Source: Massilia pinisoli (GTDB taxonomy: Bacteria > Pseudomonadota > Gammaproteobacteria > Burkholderiales > Burkholderiaceae_D). Taken from it: a DNA stretch of 64,000 bases. The stretch's first letter is position 1. Every line of letters starts with the position of its first letter. This document shows, in pieces, positions 49,878-58,513 of the stretch. Location of the stretch: the NCBI RefSeq assembly GCF_024753285.1, contig NZ_JANUGW010000005.1, positions 124,001-188,000 on the forward strand, read 5' to 3'. Position numbers and translations under genes: made by a program. The notes under the pieces were generated by a model. That model was not told the origin of the DNA, made no database searches, and saw only the letters and a program-made list of their open reading frames with translations.

Positions 49878-50182
49878 TGCGTTTTCTGGACTTCCTCGAC
49901 GGCAGGTTCGAATGCGTCGAGGTGCTGCAACACCGACGAATTTTTTGCATACTTTCTCTTGAGCTGCGCCAGTTTCTGATCAGTTCCCTTGCACAGCTTC
50001 CGTGTTTCGCGCCGCAGCTGTTGCGTGCGATGTTTATCGACTGGATCAGGTAGTTCGCCTCGCATGTGATCGCAACCCTCGCGTGTTTCGATGAAAGTCC
50101 GCACATCGTTTGGAAGCTGTTCATTTGCCAGGACTGGATGGAATGGCACCGACAAAGACAGACAAAGCACTATTGTTTTCAT
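49874..50182 (-). CDS. Small exported protein of unknown function
   Basis: 102 residues with a signal peptide (MKTIVLCLSLSVPFHPVLA, cleavage before NEQ). The mature part, LPNDVRTFIETREGCDHMRGELPDPVDKH then LCKGTDQKLAQLKRKYAKN, contains two cysteines that could pair and a basic helical C-terminal half. GGAG precedes the ATG. I recall similar small periplasmic proteins in other beta- and gammaproteobacteria but know no function. Not obviously part of an operon. Confidence 0.78.
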   Translation of the reverse strand: MKTIVLCLSLSVPFHPVLANEQLPNDVRTFIETREGCDHMRGELPDPVDKHRTQQLRRETRKLCKGTDQKLAQLKRKYAKNSSVLQHLDAFEPAVEEVQKTH

Positions 50183-50312
50183 GGCTCACGCTCCGTTATC
50201 CGACCAGTGCGGATCGTCCCGGCCCGCACGGTTGTACTTGATGACGCCGTAAATTTCTCGTCGTGCCAATTTGAATCAGGGTTTACCACGCCCCATCCAC
50301 CACAACATTGCG

Positions 50313-52295
50313 TCATCTCGATCCGACCAGGTGCGGTCGCGTGTCCTTGCGCAGGCGCCAATACACGGAATATCGTTGATGGTGCAGGTCGAATAACGGC
50401 CGCACGACGATGCCGCTTGCCGGACCGGCGTCCTTGATCTGGAACGCGGACGGATCGCCGGCGAGTGGAACGAGCCAATCGGCGGGATCGCCGGACGTGC
50501 TGACGATATCGGGCACCGCCACTGGCGCGATCTTCAAATAGGCATCCTTGTCGCCCACGTCGCTGGCATGCATATTGGCCTTGCCGAGTTCTCCGGCCAG
50601 CAGCACGGGGCCGTGGAATATCGAGATCATCGAGGCATCGTCCATCGCTTGCTCGAGGCGCAGCCCCGCGGGAAGCGTCAGGTCGATCACGTCGCCGGCT
50701 TTCCATTGCCGCCGCAACGCGAGATAACTTGCCGGCTTGGCGTCAACGCGCTGCGGCTTGCCGTTGATGCTGACTGTCACCGGCTTGGCCACCCACGCGG
50801 GAATGCGCAGGTGGAGCGTGACGGCGTGGGCGCCAGGCTTCACCACCGTCATGTGCACCGGCTCCCCCCGCGTGATGTCGCCTTGCTGCCGCAATACCAT
50901 CCCACGTTCCCGCCAGCTGAGCTCGGATGGGATGTACAGGTTCACCCACAGCGCACCATCGTTGTGAAAGTAAATGCCTTCGTTGTAGCGTGCGGTGTTT
51001 TCGAGACCGGTGCCCGAACAGCAAAAGGTGCCGCGAAGATAGGTGCGGAAATCCCCATGGAACGGCGTGAAGTAGGTCACGGCACCCGTGTCGGGCGCCA
51101 CCGACGCGAGCACGTGGTTGTACAACGCGCGCTCGTAGTAGTCGGCGAGTTCCGCACGGCGGTTGCGCTCGAACAGCCTCGCGGTCAGCTTCAGCATATT
51201 GTGCGTGTTACACGTTTCGGCGGTGGTCGGGGGCAACGCCTTCTGACTATCGATGGACGGGCCGGCCTCCACACCGGGTTTGTCGAACCATTCGTTGAAC
51301 GAGTTGCCGCCGTTGGCGAACGAATGCCGGTGCGCGACCAGTCGCCAGAAATTCTCGGACGCTTTCAATTCGACCGGGTCGCCGTCGACGTTCGCCGAGT
51401 TGGCAAGGCCCACTGCCGGCGCGATGTGCGTATTGGCGTGCAAGCCGCCCAGCCTATCCTCGCCCTCGGCAAGCGGACCGACGAACCAGGCGCGATGGAA
51501 CATGCGGGCAAATTCGAGGTGGCGCGGATCGTTGCTGATTTTAAAAAGTTCCGTGAGCGCGTCACTCATCGCGCCAAACTCGTTTTGTGGATTGCGGCTG
51601 CCGTCCGTCCGGAACATCTTGTCGATCTGCGCGGCATCCAGCGCCGCGAGCCGTTTCCCAAAATAGTCGGCCATCCTCGTGACGACGTCCAGTGCCTGCT
51701 TGTTGCCGACATAGGTATAGGCGTCGACGAGGCCCGACATGATCTTCTGGATCGTGTAATAAGGCACGCCGATGCCCTGGGCATCGGCTCCGGGCTTGCC
51801 CTCGAGCTGGTCGAACGCGGCCGTGGGAAAGGCGGCCAGGTAGCCGTCCAGATTCAGCGCCCGCTGGCATGCGGCGAGCTCACCCACGAGATAGTTCACC
51901 CGGTCGCGGAACAGGAGGCTTCCCGTCGCCGCCGCCATGCGCGATGCGCCCGACAAATAATGCCCGGTCATGTGCCCACGGATAAATTCACTGTCCCAGC
52001 CGTCGTACCCCTTGTCGACACCTTCTTTTTGGGGAAGCTTGGCGACAGCGCGGTAGTGGTAAAGCAGTTTGTCGGGATCGTAAGCCGCGAGCACCCCATT
52101 TCGATGCAGTTCCTGCCGTGCGTAAAACGGACTGCCCGGCAGCAGGCGCACCTGATTTGCCAGGAAGGCGCGGGCCGCATCGACCGGTGCGGCGCCCGAC
52201 ACCGGGGGCACCGGTTGACCAAGGTCGTGGGCGGCACAATGCGCCGGCAGCGCCGCCAGGGTCGCTTTGAGCATCGAACGCCGGGTAAACGACAT
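50313..52295 (-). CDS. GH127-type beta-L-arabinofuranosidase family protein (DUF1680), Tat-exported
   Basis: 660 residues from the ATG at 52295. A Tat-like signal opens the protein (MSFTRRSMLKATLAALPAH). The (alpha/alpha)6 barrel has FIRGHMTGHYLSGASRMAAATG, GVPYYTIQKIMSGLVDAY, ETCNTHNMLKLTARLF with Glu360 and Cys362, and GTFCCSGTGLENTARY with Cys425-Cys426. These match the Zn-Cys cluster and nucleophile Cys of GH127. The C terminus has a beta-sandwich (LHLRIPAWVAKPVTVSINGKP). Probably removes arabinofuranose from plant glycans in the periplasm; no sugar operon accompanies it. Confidence 0.9.
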   Translation of the reverse strand: MSFTRRSMLKATLAALPAHCAAHDLGQPVPPVSGAAPVDAARAFLANQVRLLPGSPFYARQELHRNGVLAAYDPDKLLYHYRAVAKLPQKEGVDKGYDGWDSEFIRGHMTGHYLSGASRMAAATGSLLFRDRVNYLVGELAACQRALNLDGYLAAFPTAAFDQLEGKPGADAQGIGVPYYTIQKIMSGLVDAYTYVGNKQALDVVTRMADYFGKRLAALDAAQIDKMFRTDGSRNPQNEFGAMSDALTELFKISNDPRHLEFARMFHRAWFVGPLAEGEDRLGGLHANTHIAPAVGLANSANVDGDPVELKASENFWRLVAHRHSFANGGNSFNEWFDKPGVEAGPSIDSQKALPPTTAETCNTHNMLKLTARLFERNRRAELADYYERALYNHVLASVAPDTGAVTYFTPFHGDFRTYLRGTFCCSGTGLENTARYNEGIYFHNDGALWVNLYIPSELSWRERGMVLRQQGDITRGEPVHMTVVKPGAHAVTLHLRIPAWVAKPVTVSINGKPQRVDAKPASYLALRRQWKAGDVIDLTLPAGLRLEQAMDDASMISIFHGPVLLAGELGKANMHASDVGDKDAYLKIAPVAVPDIVSTSGDPADWLVPLAGDPSAFQIKDAGPASGIVVRPLFDLHHQRYSVYWRLRKDTRPHLVGSR

Positions 52296-52400
52296 GGGAC
52301 AGCCTTTCGTCGAATGGGATAGCAGAAGCCGAATATGGGCCGCCTCCCCATGGCGAGTCAAGAATGAAAATGAAGAAATCGGAGACAAAAATGGAGGGCG

Positions 52401-52745
52401 TCAGCGGCTCTTCTTTTTATTCGAGGTAAAAGTCCGCGCATAAAACCCGGGCGGCTTCGTCGCCACCCAGTCGATGAACGCGCGAATATCGGCATCGTCC
52501 CGCAGCGCGTCCCACGTGTGATACGCGCGCAGCAATTCGCGTTCGGAAAAGGTCGCGTGGATCTTGCGATGGCAGATCTTGTGGATGGGGAATTGCTCCC
52601 TGCCCTTCATCGACTTCGGGACGAGGTGATGGCGGTCGATGTTGACCGTGCCGAGCGGCCGGCCGCACAGCGGGCACGGACCGTCGGCCGCGGGCGGCGG
52701 GTCGGGAGGAACGGGAAGAACGGGACGGCGCGCCATGGGCTCCAT
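52401..52745 (-). CDS. HNH nuclease-like protein
   Basis: 114 residues (or 111 if the ATG at 52736 is used). Zn-binding pair CPLCGRPLG, then the HNH core VNIDRHHLVPKSMKGREQFPIHKICHRKIHATFSERELL at about residues 33-72, and a C-terminal FIDWVATKPPGFYARTF. Stand-alone small HNH proteins of this type are common in Burkholderiales and of unclear role; no phage genes are nearby. Confidence 0.88.
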   Translation of the reverse strand: MEPMARRPVLPVPPDPPPAADGPCPLCGRPLGTVNIDRHHLVPKSMKGREQFPIHKICHRKIHATFSERELLRAYHTWDALRDDADIRAFIDWVATKPPGFYARTFTSNKKKSR

Positions 52746-52777
52746 ATCGAGGCGGGCGCCGCCGTTTAAAGTGCCTC

Positions 52778-53872
52778 TCAGCCGCGCACGCGCGCCGCGA
52801 TGGCATCGCCGACTTCGACCGTCGTCGCCGTGCCGCCCAGGTCCCCCGTGCGCGGGCCCGTGCGCAGCACCTCCTCGATGGCCGCGACAATGGCGTCGTG
52901 CGCCTCGCCGCAGCGCGGGTCCGGGTTCGGACCGGCCGCGAGGAACGCGAGCATCATCGCGCCCGACCAGATCATCGCGATGGGGTTGGCGATGCCCTGG
53001 CCGGCGATGTCCGGCGCGGACCCGTGCACGGGCTCGAACAGCGACGGGAACGTGCGGTCCGGGTTCAGGTTGCCCGACGGCGCCAGGCCGATCGTGCCCG
53101 TGCACGCGGGGCCGAGGTCGGACAGGATGTCGCCGAACAGGTTCGACGCCACGACGACGTCGAAGCGGTCCGGCTGCAGCACGAAGCGCGCCGTCAGGAT
53201 GTCGATGTGCTGCTTGTCGACGGTGACTTGCGGATAGTCGGCGTGGATCGCGTCCGCGCGGCCGTCCCACCACGGCATGCTGATGGCGATGCCGTTCGAT
53301 TTCGTCGCGACCGTCAGGTGACGGCGCCGGCGCGCGTTGGCCAGCTCGAACGCGTAGCGCAGCACGCGGTCGGTGCCGTGGCGCGTGAACACGGATTCCT
53401 GGATCACCATTTCGCGCTCGGTGCCGGGGAACATCACGCCGCCCAGGTTCGTGTACTCGCCTTCCGTGTTTTCGCGCACGACGAAGAAGTCGATGTCACC
53501 CGGCTTGCGGCCGGCCAGCGGGCATGGCACGCCTTCGAACAGCCGGACGGGACGGAGGTTGATGTACTGGTCGAATTCGCGCCGGAACTTGAGCAGCGAG
53601 CCCCACAGCGACACGTGGTCCGGCACGAGCGCGGGCCAGCCGACGGCGCCGAAATAGATCGCGTCCATCCCGGACAATTGCTCCTTCCAGTCCGGCGGCA
53701 TCATCTCGCCGTGCTGCATGTACCAGTCGCAACTGGCCCATGGAAAATGCGCGAAGTCGAGATGCAGGTTGAAGCGCTCGGCCGCCGCGGCCAATACCTT
53801 CAGGCCTTCCGGCAGCACTTCCTTGCCGATGCCGTCGCCGGCGATGGCGGCGATCTTGAAACGTCGTGTCAT
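52778..53872 (-). CDS. Tartrate dehydrogenase/D-malate-type decarboxylating dehydrogenase
   Basis: NAD-dependent beta-decarboxylating dehydrogenase of 364 residues from the ATG at 53872. IAGDGIGKEVLPEGLKVL at the N terminus, substrate loop RPVRLFEGVPCPL, RENTEGEYTNLGG, and metal/NAD motifs NLFGDILSDLGP and LFEPVHGSAPDIAGQGIANPIAMIWS. The R-E-N-T-E-G-E-Y loop fits TtuC/tartrate dehydrogenase or DmlA rather than isopropylmalate dehydrogenase. Follows an MFS gene by 25 bases, suggesting uptake and oxidation of an organic acid. Confidence 0.9.
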   Translation of the reverse strand: MTRRFKIAAIAGDGIGKEVLPEGLKVLAAAAERFNLHLDFAHFPWASCDWYMQHGEMMPPDWKEQLSGMDAIYFGAVGWPALVPDHVSLWGSLLKFRREFDQYINLRPVRLFEGVPCPLAGRKPGDIDFFVVRENTEGEYTNLGGVMFPGTEREMVIQESVFTRHGTDRVLRYAFELANARRRRHLTVATKSNGIAISMPWWDGRADAIHADYPQVTVDKQHIDILTARFVLQPDRFDVVVASNLFGDILSDLGPACTGTIGLAPSGNLNPDRTFPSLFEPVHGSAPDIAGQGIANPIAMIWSGAMMLAFLAAGPNPDPRCGEAHDAIVAAIEEVLRTGPRTGDLGGTATTVEVGDAIAARVRG

Positions 53873-53897
53873 TTGTTGTCCTTGTAATGTATCCGGC

Positions 53898-55283
53898 TCA
53901 CACGGCCGGCGCCGCGACGACGAGGCGCGAGAAGCTCGCGACGCTGGCCGCGGCCGAGAACGCGGCCGCGATGCCGAGCGCGAGCCATGGTCCGCGCACA
54001 TGGGAAATAGTAAGACAGAACGCGACAAGCGCGGCGCCCGTCGCCTGCCCCGTCAGGCGCGCGGTCGCGACCATGCCGCTGGCGCTGCCGCCGCGCGAGG
54101 CCGGCGCGCTGCCCATGATCGCTTTCACATTGGGTGCCTGGAAGAAGCCGAAGCCGATGCCGCACACGGCCATCCGCCAGCCGATGGCGAGGGCCGACGG
54201 GTCGGCCGGCAAGGTCATCATCGCGACGAGGCCCGCGGCGAGGATCACGAGGCCGATACCGCCCAGCAGGCCCGGCGAATACCGGTCGGACAGGCGCCCG
54301 GCGATGGGTGCCATCACGCCGACGAGCACGGGCCACGGCGTCATCAGGAAGCCTGTTTCGACGGGCGAGCGGCCCAGCGTCGTCTCGAAGTAGAACGGCA
54401 GCGCGACGAATGCCAGCGCCTGCGCGGCGAACGTGCAGATCGCGGTGATGGTCGACAGTGCAAACAATGGCCGCCGGAACAGATCGACCGGCAACAGCGG
54501 CGCCGGATGGCCCCGTTCGCGCCGCAGCAGCAGGCCGAAGAACACGAGCGCAACCAGCGCTTCGGGCAGCAGGGTCGCGACGGGCACGCGGTGCGCCGCG
54601 TCGCCCAGCGCCAGCACGGCCATCGCGAACGCGATAACGTTGAAGACGCCGGCGACGACGTCGACCTTGTGGCTGGCGCGGCGCGTGTCCGGCAAGACCT
54701 TGCGCGCCATGAAAAATGCGACGATGCCCGGCACCACGTTAATGCCGAACAGCCATTGCCACGATGACGCCGCGAGGATGATCGACGCGAGGCTCGGCCC
54801 CAGCGCGAACCCGACGGCGACGACGAGTGCGTTATTGCCGAAGCCGCGCCCCTGCAGCGCGGCCGGGTACGTTGCGCGCAGCAGCGCCGTGTTGACGCCC
54901 ATGATGGCGGCGGCGCCGAGCCCTTGGAACAGCCGTCCGATGATCAGCAGCGGCAGCGACCACGCGAGCGCGCACGCGAGCGACGCCAGCGTGAACAACG
55001 CCATGCCGGCCACGTAGATGCGGCGGTAGCCGATGGTCTCGCCCAGCGCCGCGATCGGCAGCAACGTGGCGACCATCGCCAGTTGATAAGCATTCACGAT
55101 CCACACGGAGTCGGCCGGCGAGGCGTGCAATTGCTGCGCCATCGCGGGCAGCGCCGTGTTGGCGATGGCGGTGTCGAGTGCCGACATGCCGACGCCCAGC
55201 GAGAGGGCGAGAATGGCCCAGATGCGGGGTCCGGGCGGGAGTCCGTCGTGTTCGAGAGGTGTTGTATTGACTGTTGCTTGCAT
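53898..55283 (-). CDS. MFS transporter, DHA2-like
   Basis: 461 residues from the ATG at 55283, with about 14 TM helices. Motif A-like LGETIGYRRIYVAGMALFTLASLACALAWS and motif C region GFALGPSLASIILAASSWQWLFGINVVPG are clear. Annotated relatives export drugs, but co-transcription with a tartrate dehydrogenase makes an organic-acid carrier possible. Start chosen at MQATVN; an upstream ATG at 55355 is less likely. Confidence 0.9.
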   Translation of the reverse strand: MQATVNTTPLEHDGLPPGPRIWAILALSLGVGMSALDTAIANTALPAMAQQLHASPADSVWIVNAYQLAMVATLLPIAALGETIGYRRIYVAGMALFTLASLACALAWSLPLLIIGRLFQGLGAAAIMGVNTALLRATYPAALQGRGFGNNALVVAVGFALGPSLASIILAASSWQWLFGINVVPGIVAFFMARKVLPDTRRASHKVDVVAGVFNVIAFAMAVLALGDAAHRVPVATLLPEALVALVFFGLLLRRERGHPAPLLPVDLFRRPLFALSTITAICTFAAQALAFVALPFYFETTLGRSPVETGFLMTPWPVLVGVMAPIAGRLSDRYSPGLLGGIGLVILAAGLVAMMTLPADPSALAIGWRMAVCGIGFGFFQAPNVKAIMGSAPASRGGSASGMVATARLTGQATGAALVAFCLTISHVRGPWLALGIAAAFSAAASVASFSRLVVAAPAV

Positions 55284-55382
55284 GCTCGATCCTGACGGCA
55301 AAGGATCGATTGTAGGCCCGTTGGACGAAGCGTGCAGCGGGCCGCCGTTTTTCATACGGCCCGTACTGACAGGCGAAACGGC

Positions 55383-56600
55383 TCAGCACGCGCTCCGCTT
55401 CACCCGCTCGACCTCGAGCCCGAACAGCGGCCGCAGCCGCGTACCGAGAACGTTGCCGGCGAACGCGGCGACGAGCCACAGCCAGCCGTGCAGGCTGCCC
55501 GACACGATGCCGCTGAAGTACGCGCCGATATTGCAGCCGTACGCGAGGCGCGCGCCATAGCCGAGCAGCAGTCCGCCCACGACGGCCGCGACGAGCGAAC
55601 GCAGCGGCACGCGCCACTGCGGCGCGTAGCGGCCCGCGAGCGCGGCCGCCAGCATCGCGCCGAGCACGATGCCGATGTCCATCACGGAGGTCACGTCGTG
55701 CGACACGGGCGCGGCCAGCGCGGCGGCGTTCGCCTTCGTCGACCAGTACGTCCAGCTCGCCGTATCGATGCCGACGAGCTGCGCGGCCTTCGCGCCCCAC
55801 AACGCGAATGCCGAGGTCACGCCCCACGGCCGGCCCGACAACGCGAGCGTCGCGAAGTTCAGCACGACGAGCGCGACGGCGCCCGCCACCAGCGGCCACG
55901 GGCCGTGCAGCCACGGCGACGCCTGCGCGGGCCGCAGCATGGGCGCGACGAGCCGTCCATGGCGGCGCTTCTCGACGACAACCGTGACGGCGGCGATCAG
56001 CGCGAACACGGCCCAGTTCAGCAGCAGCGCGGGCGCGAGGCCCAGCGTCTTCACGAGCGAGATGGGTTGCAGATGCGGCAGTGCCGTCCAGAACGGCATG
56101 TGCGCCGTGGCGATGACGGAGCCGGCGATGAACGCGGCCAGGGTCACGATCATGCGCGTGCTGCCGCCGCCCACCGTGTACAAGGTGCCGGACGCACACC
56201 CGCCGCCCAGCTGCATGCCGATGCCGAACAGGAACGCGCCGACGACGACGGACGTGCCCGCGGGCGACACGAGGCCCGTGACGGGATTGCCGAACAAGGC
56301 GCCGGCGGACAATGCGGGGAAGAACAGGGCGACGCCGACGGCGAGCATGATCATCTGCGCGCGCAGGCCGGCGCCGCGGCCGTCCGCGATGAACACACGC
56401 CACGCGGACGTGAAGCCGAACGCGGCGTGGTACGGCACGAGGCCCAGCAGCGCGCCGACGACGAACAGCGCGGCATGTTTCGTATCGACGGTCTGCGCCA
56501 GGTACCAGGCGCCGAGGACGATGAGCAGCAGCGACACGCCGAGCGGTTTCGGATTGACGTCGATGCCGCCACGCAGTGACGGAGAAGCAGAAATAGACAT
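55383..56600 (-). CDS. YeeE/YedE-family permease (thiosulfate/sulfur uptake)
   Basis: 405 residues, about ten TM helices. Conserved cysteine motifs MQLGGGCASGTLYTVGGGS (about residues 128-146) and ARLAYGCNIGAYFSGIVSGSLHGW (about 355-378) match the TsuA/YeeE pair of sulfur-relay cysteines. Expected to import thiosulfate or another sulfane-sulfur compound; no TusA-like partner is next to it. The ATG at 56600 has no ribosome site and is preceded by a hairpin. Confidence 0.92.
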   Translation of the reverse strand: MSISASPSLRGGIDVNPKPLGVSLLLIVLGAWYLAQTVDTKHAALFVVGALLGLVPYHAAFGFTSAWRVFIADGRGAGLRAQMIMLAVGVALFFPALSAGALFGNPVTGLVSPAGTSVVVGAFLFGIGMQLGGGCASGTLYTVGGGSTRMIVTLAAFIAGSVIATAHMPFWTALPHLQPISLVKTLGLAPALLLNWAVFALIAAVTVVVEKRRHGRLVAPMLRPAQASPWLHGPWPLVAGAVALVVLNFATLALSGRPWGVTSAFALWGAKAAQLVGIDTASWTYWSTKANAAALAAPVSHDVTSVMDIGIVLGAMLAAALAGRYAPQWRVPLRSLVAAVVGGLLLGYGARLAYGCNIGAYFSGIVSGSLHGWLWLVAAFAGNVLGTRLRPLFGLEVERVKRSAC

Positions 56601-56605
56601 TTGGA

Positions 56606-56650
56606 AACGAGCGATGGATGACGTAAGTCGTTATTTTCGCTCGTTTTTTT
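56606..56650. promoter_or_regulatory. Inverted repeat with T run before yeeE
   Basis: AACGAGCGA and TCGCTCGTT (9-base arms) enclose 22 bases and are followed on the plus strand by a T run. It lies just upstream of the yeeE start on the minus strand. It could be a terminator of a plus-strand transcript or a structure hiding the yeeE start; direction undecided. Confidence 0.45.
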
Positions 56651-56689
56651 GTTTGCTGCTGGCGACGGCCCGGATTGGCCGCGACTGCG

Positions 56690-57238
56690 TCAGGGCGCGC
56701 AGAGGAACGGCTTCGGCGCCGCGACGACGACCGTGTCCGCGAGGGCCAGGTCGTCCGGCACGGCCGGCAGCGCCTGGCGGATCGCGGATTTTTCACCGTC
56801 GAGATTACCGCCGCGCGTGACGCGCCCATCCTTGCCGTAGACGAAATCGCCCAGGTAGACGGCACGCCCCGCCGGGGCGCGGAACGCGACGGGTTCGCCG
56901 TTCGGCTGCGCCCCGTTCATCGGACTGTACACATAGCTGCCGGGCGCGACGTCGAACGCGAAATAGCGGATGCCGATGGCCGTGGCCGGCACGACCGCGT
57001 CGACCCGGTTGAAGCGGAAGCAATTGCCCGTGATGGCCTGCTTCTCGATGCTGTACTCGGTCAGTTGTACTGCGAAGTTGGGGTAAGCCCACGGGCCGTC
57101 GACGCCGACGCCGTAGACGATCACGGCACGGCCCGCATGAGGCGCGCCACCGGTTGCCAGCGGCACCGTCGAGTTCATGGTGCAACCGCTCGTCAGCAGG
57201 GCTGCCAGCGCCAGCGCGCCCGATCGTCTTCCGGACAT
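56690..57238 (-). CDS. Putative lipoprotein of unknown function
   Basis: 182 residues from the ATG at 57238 (GGGAG six bases upstream). Lipobox ALLTSGC with Cys19 as the lipidation site. The mature domain is beta-rich: AVIVYGVGVDGPWAYPNFAVQLTEYS, FRFNRVDAVVPATAIGIRYFAFDVAPGSYVYSPM and AVYLGDFVYGKDGRVTRGGNLDGEKSAIRQALP. The pattern 'response to gravity/flow of PG-YVY' resembles DUF2846-like lipoproteins, but I cannot name the family. Last gene before the tRNA-Asn cluster. Confidence 0.8.
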   Translation of the reverse strand: MSGRRSGALALAALLTSGCTMNSTVPLATGGAPHAGRAVIVYGVGVDGPWAYPNFAVQLTEYSIEKQAITGNCFRFNRVDAVVPATAIGIRYFAFDVAPGSYVYSPMNGAQPNGEPVAFRAPAGRAVYLGDFVYGKDGRVTRGGNLDGEKSAIRQALPAVPDDLALADTVVVAAPKPFLCAP

Positions 57239-57267
57239 CGTCATCTCCCCGTCGCGAATTGCATAGC

Positions 57268-57304
57268 AAAAAGGCCGTGTACTGCAGAACAATACACGGC
57301 CTTT
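57268..57304 (-). terminator. Terminator after tRNA-Asn copy 1
   Basis: AAAGGCCGTGTA and TACACGGCCTTT form a 12-base stem; on the minus strand it ends in TTTTT. Located eight bases downstream of the tRNA 3' end. Confidence 0.85.
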
Positions 57305-57311
57305 CGAATTC

Positions 57312-57387
57312 TGGCTCCCCGACCTGGACTCGAACCAGGGACCTGCGGATTAACAGTCCGTCGCTCTACCGACTGAGCTATCAGGGA
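57312..57387 (-). tRNA. tRNA-Asn (GTT), copy 1
   Basis: 76 bases with encoded CCA. Acceptor TCCCTGA pairs with TCGGGGA, D-arm TAGCTCAGTCGGTAGAGC, anticodon loop CTGTTAA (GTT), T-arm GGTTCGAGTCC. Identical to the copies at 59721, 63595 and 63756. Confidence 0.98.
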
Positions 57388-57409
57388 ATGGAGGCCGCAT
57401 TATAGCGGC

Positions 57410-58513
57410 TCAACCTTGCGGCATCAAGAGCGCGTGTTGCGACGCCGTATGGAAGTCGCGCCACGCACGGTTGATGTCGCTGTCCCGGCTTGCCGCGACG
57501 AGGCCGCAGTACGGGTACAACGTGTCGACCGCGTGCCGCGCCGCCGCGACCCATTCCTGCGCGAGCGCCTGCATCTGGGCGGCCTCTTCGTCGCCGACGG
57601 CGCCGCCCGCCGCCACGTCGGCCCAGCACGCATCCAGCAGCGCATAGAAACGGCCGCGCACGTCGTCCAGGCGGTCGCGGGCGCCGTCCAGCGCGGCGCG
57701 CACGGCCGGCACCTCGATCAGCGGTTCGTTGTGCGCGCCAAAGCGGTTGCGGCGGCGCGCGATGCAAGCGGCCGCCAGGTCGACGAAATGGGCCGCCATC
57801 CCAGCGACGTTGGCGGCCAACGTGACGAACGCGAACGGCAGAAATGGAAAGCGGTACAGCGGGCCTTGCGCGCGCGCGCAAGCCGGGTCGATGACGAAGC
57901 CGTGGTCCGCGTGAACCCACGCGCCGCGGACGCGGTAGGCGTGCGACGCCGTCGCGGCGAGGCCGATGCTGCGCCAGCGGGGCACGATCTCGACGATGGC
58001 TTTCGGCACGACGAACGCCAGCATGCGCGGCTGTCCGTCCGCGTCGCACAGCGGCCGGCCGTTCTCGCGCAGCCAGGCGTTGAACGTGAAGTGCGTGGCC
58101 ATCGGCGCGCCGCTCGCGTAGTCCCACTCGCCGCCGATGCGCCAACCGTCGCCCTCGCGGTCCGCGTGGCCGGTCGGGGCGCCGCTGCCCGCGAGGCCGG
58201 CGCGCGGCGTCGCGAGGATCGCGCGCGCCAGGTGCGGCGGCAGGAAGCCCGCGAACCAGCCGGCGCCGGCGCACAAGGTCACCGTCCAGCCGACGCTGCC
58301 GTCGACCCGCGCGATCGCCTCTTCCAGCCGCACGACGTCCGGCAGCGGGCGCTCTTCCCCGCCGACGGCGCGCGGCGCCAGCATGCGCAGCCAGCCGCGG
58401 TGGTGAATCAGCGCCTGCTGCGCCGGGTGCAGCCAGCCCTCCGCGTCGGCGGCGGCCGCGTGGCGGGCGATGCGCGCGGCGTCGCGCGGCGCGAGCGGGG
58501 ATGCGTCAGTCAT
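57410..58513 (-). CDS. Acyl-CoA dehydrogenase-fold flavoprotein
   Basis: 367 residues from the ATG at 58513, overlapping the upstream gene by eight bases (ATGACTGA). Helical N-terminal domain with ALIHHRGWLRMLAPRAVGGEERPLPDVVRLEEAIARVDGSVGWTVTL, a beta-domain stretch GSGAPTGHADREGDGWRIGGEWDYASGAPMATHFTF, and a C-terminal four-helix domain. The shape matches the HsaA/DszC-like monooxygenase branch of the superfamily more than true fatty-acid dehydrogenases. No reductase partner is nearby. Confidence 0.82.
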   Translation of the reverse strand: MTDASPLAPRDAARIARHAAAADAEGWLHPAQQALIHHRGWLRMLAPRAVGGEERPLPDVVRLEEAIARVDGSVGWTVTLCAGAGWFAGFLPPHLARAILATPRAGLAGSGAPTGHADREGDGWRIGGEWDYASGAPMATHFTFNAWLRENGRPLCDADGQPRMLAFVVPKAIVEIVPRWRSIGLAATASHAYRVRGAWVHADHGFVIDPACARAQGPLYRFPFLPFAFVTLAANVAGMAAHFVDLAAACIARRRNRFGAHNEPLIEVPAVRAALDGARDRLDDVRGRFYALLDACWADVAAGGAVGDEEAAQMQALAQEWVAAARHAVDTLYPYCGLVAASRDSDINRAWRDFHTASQHALLMPQG

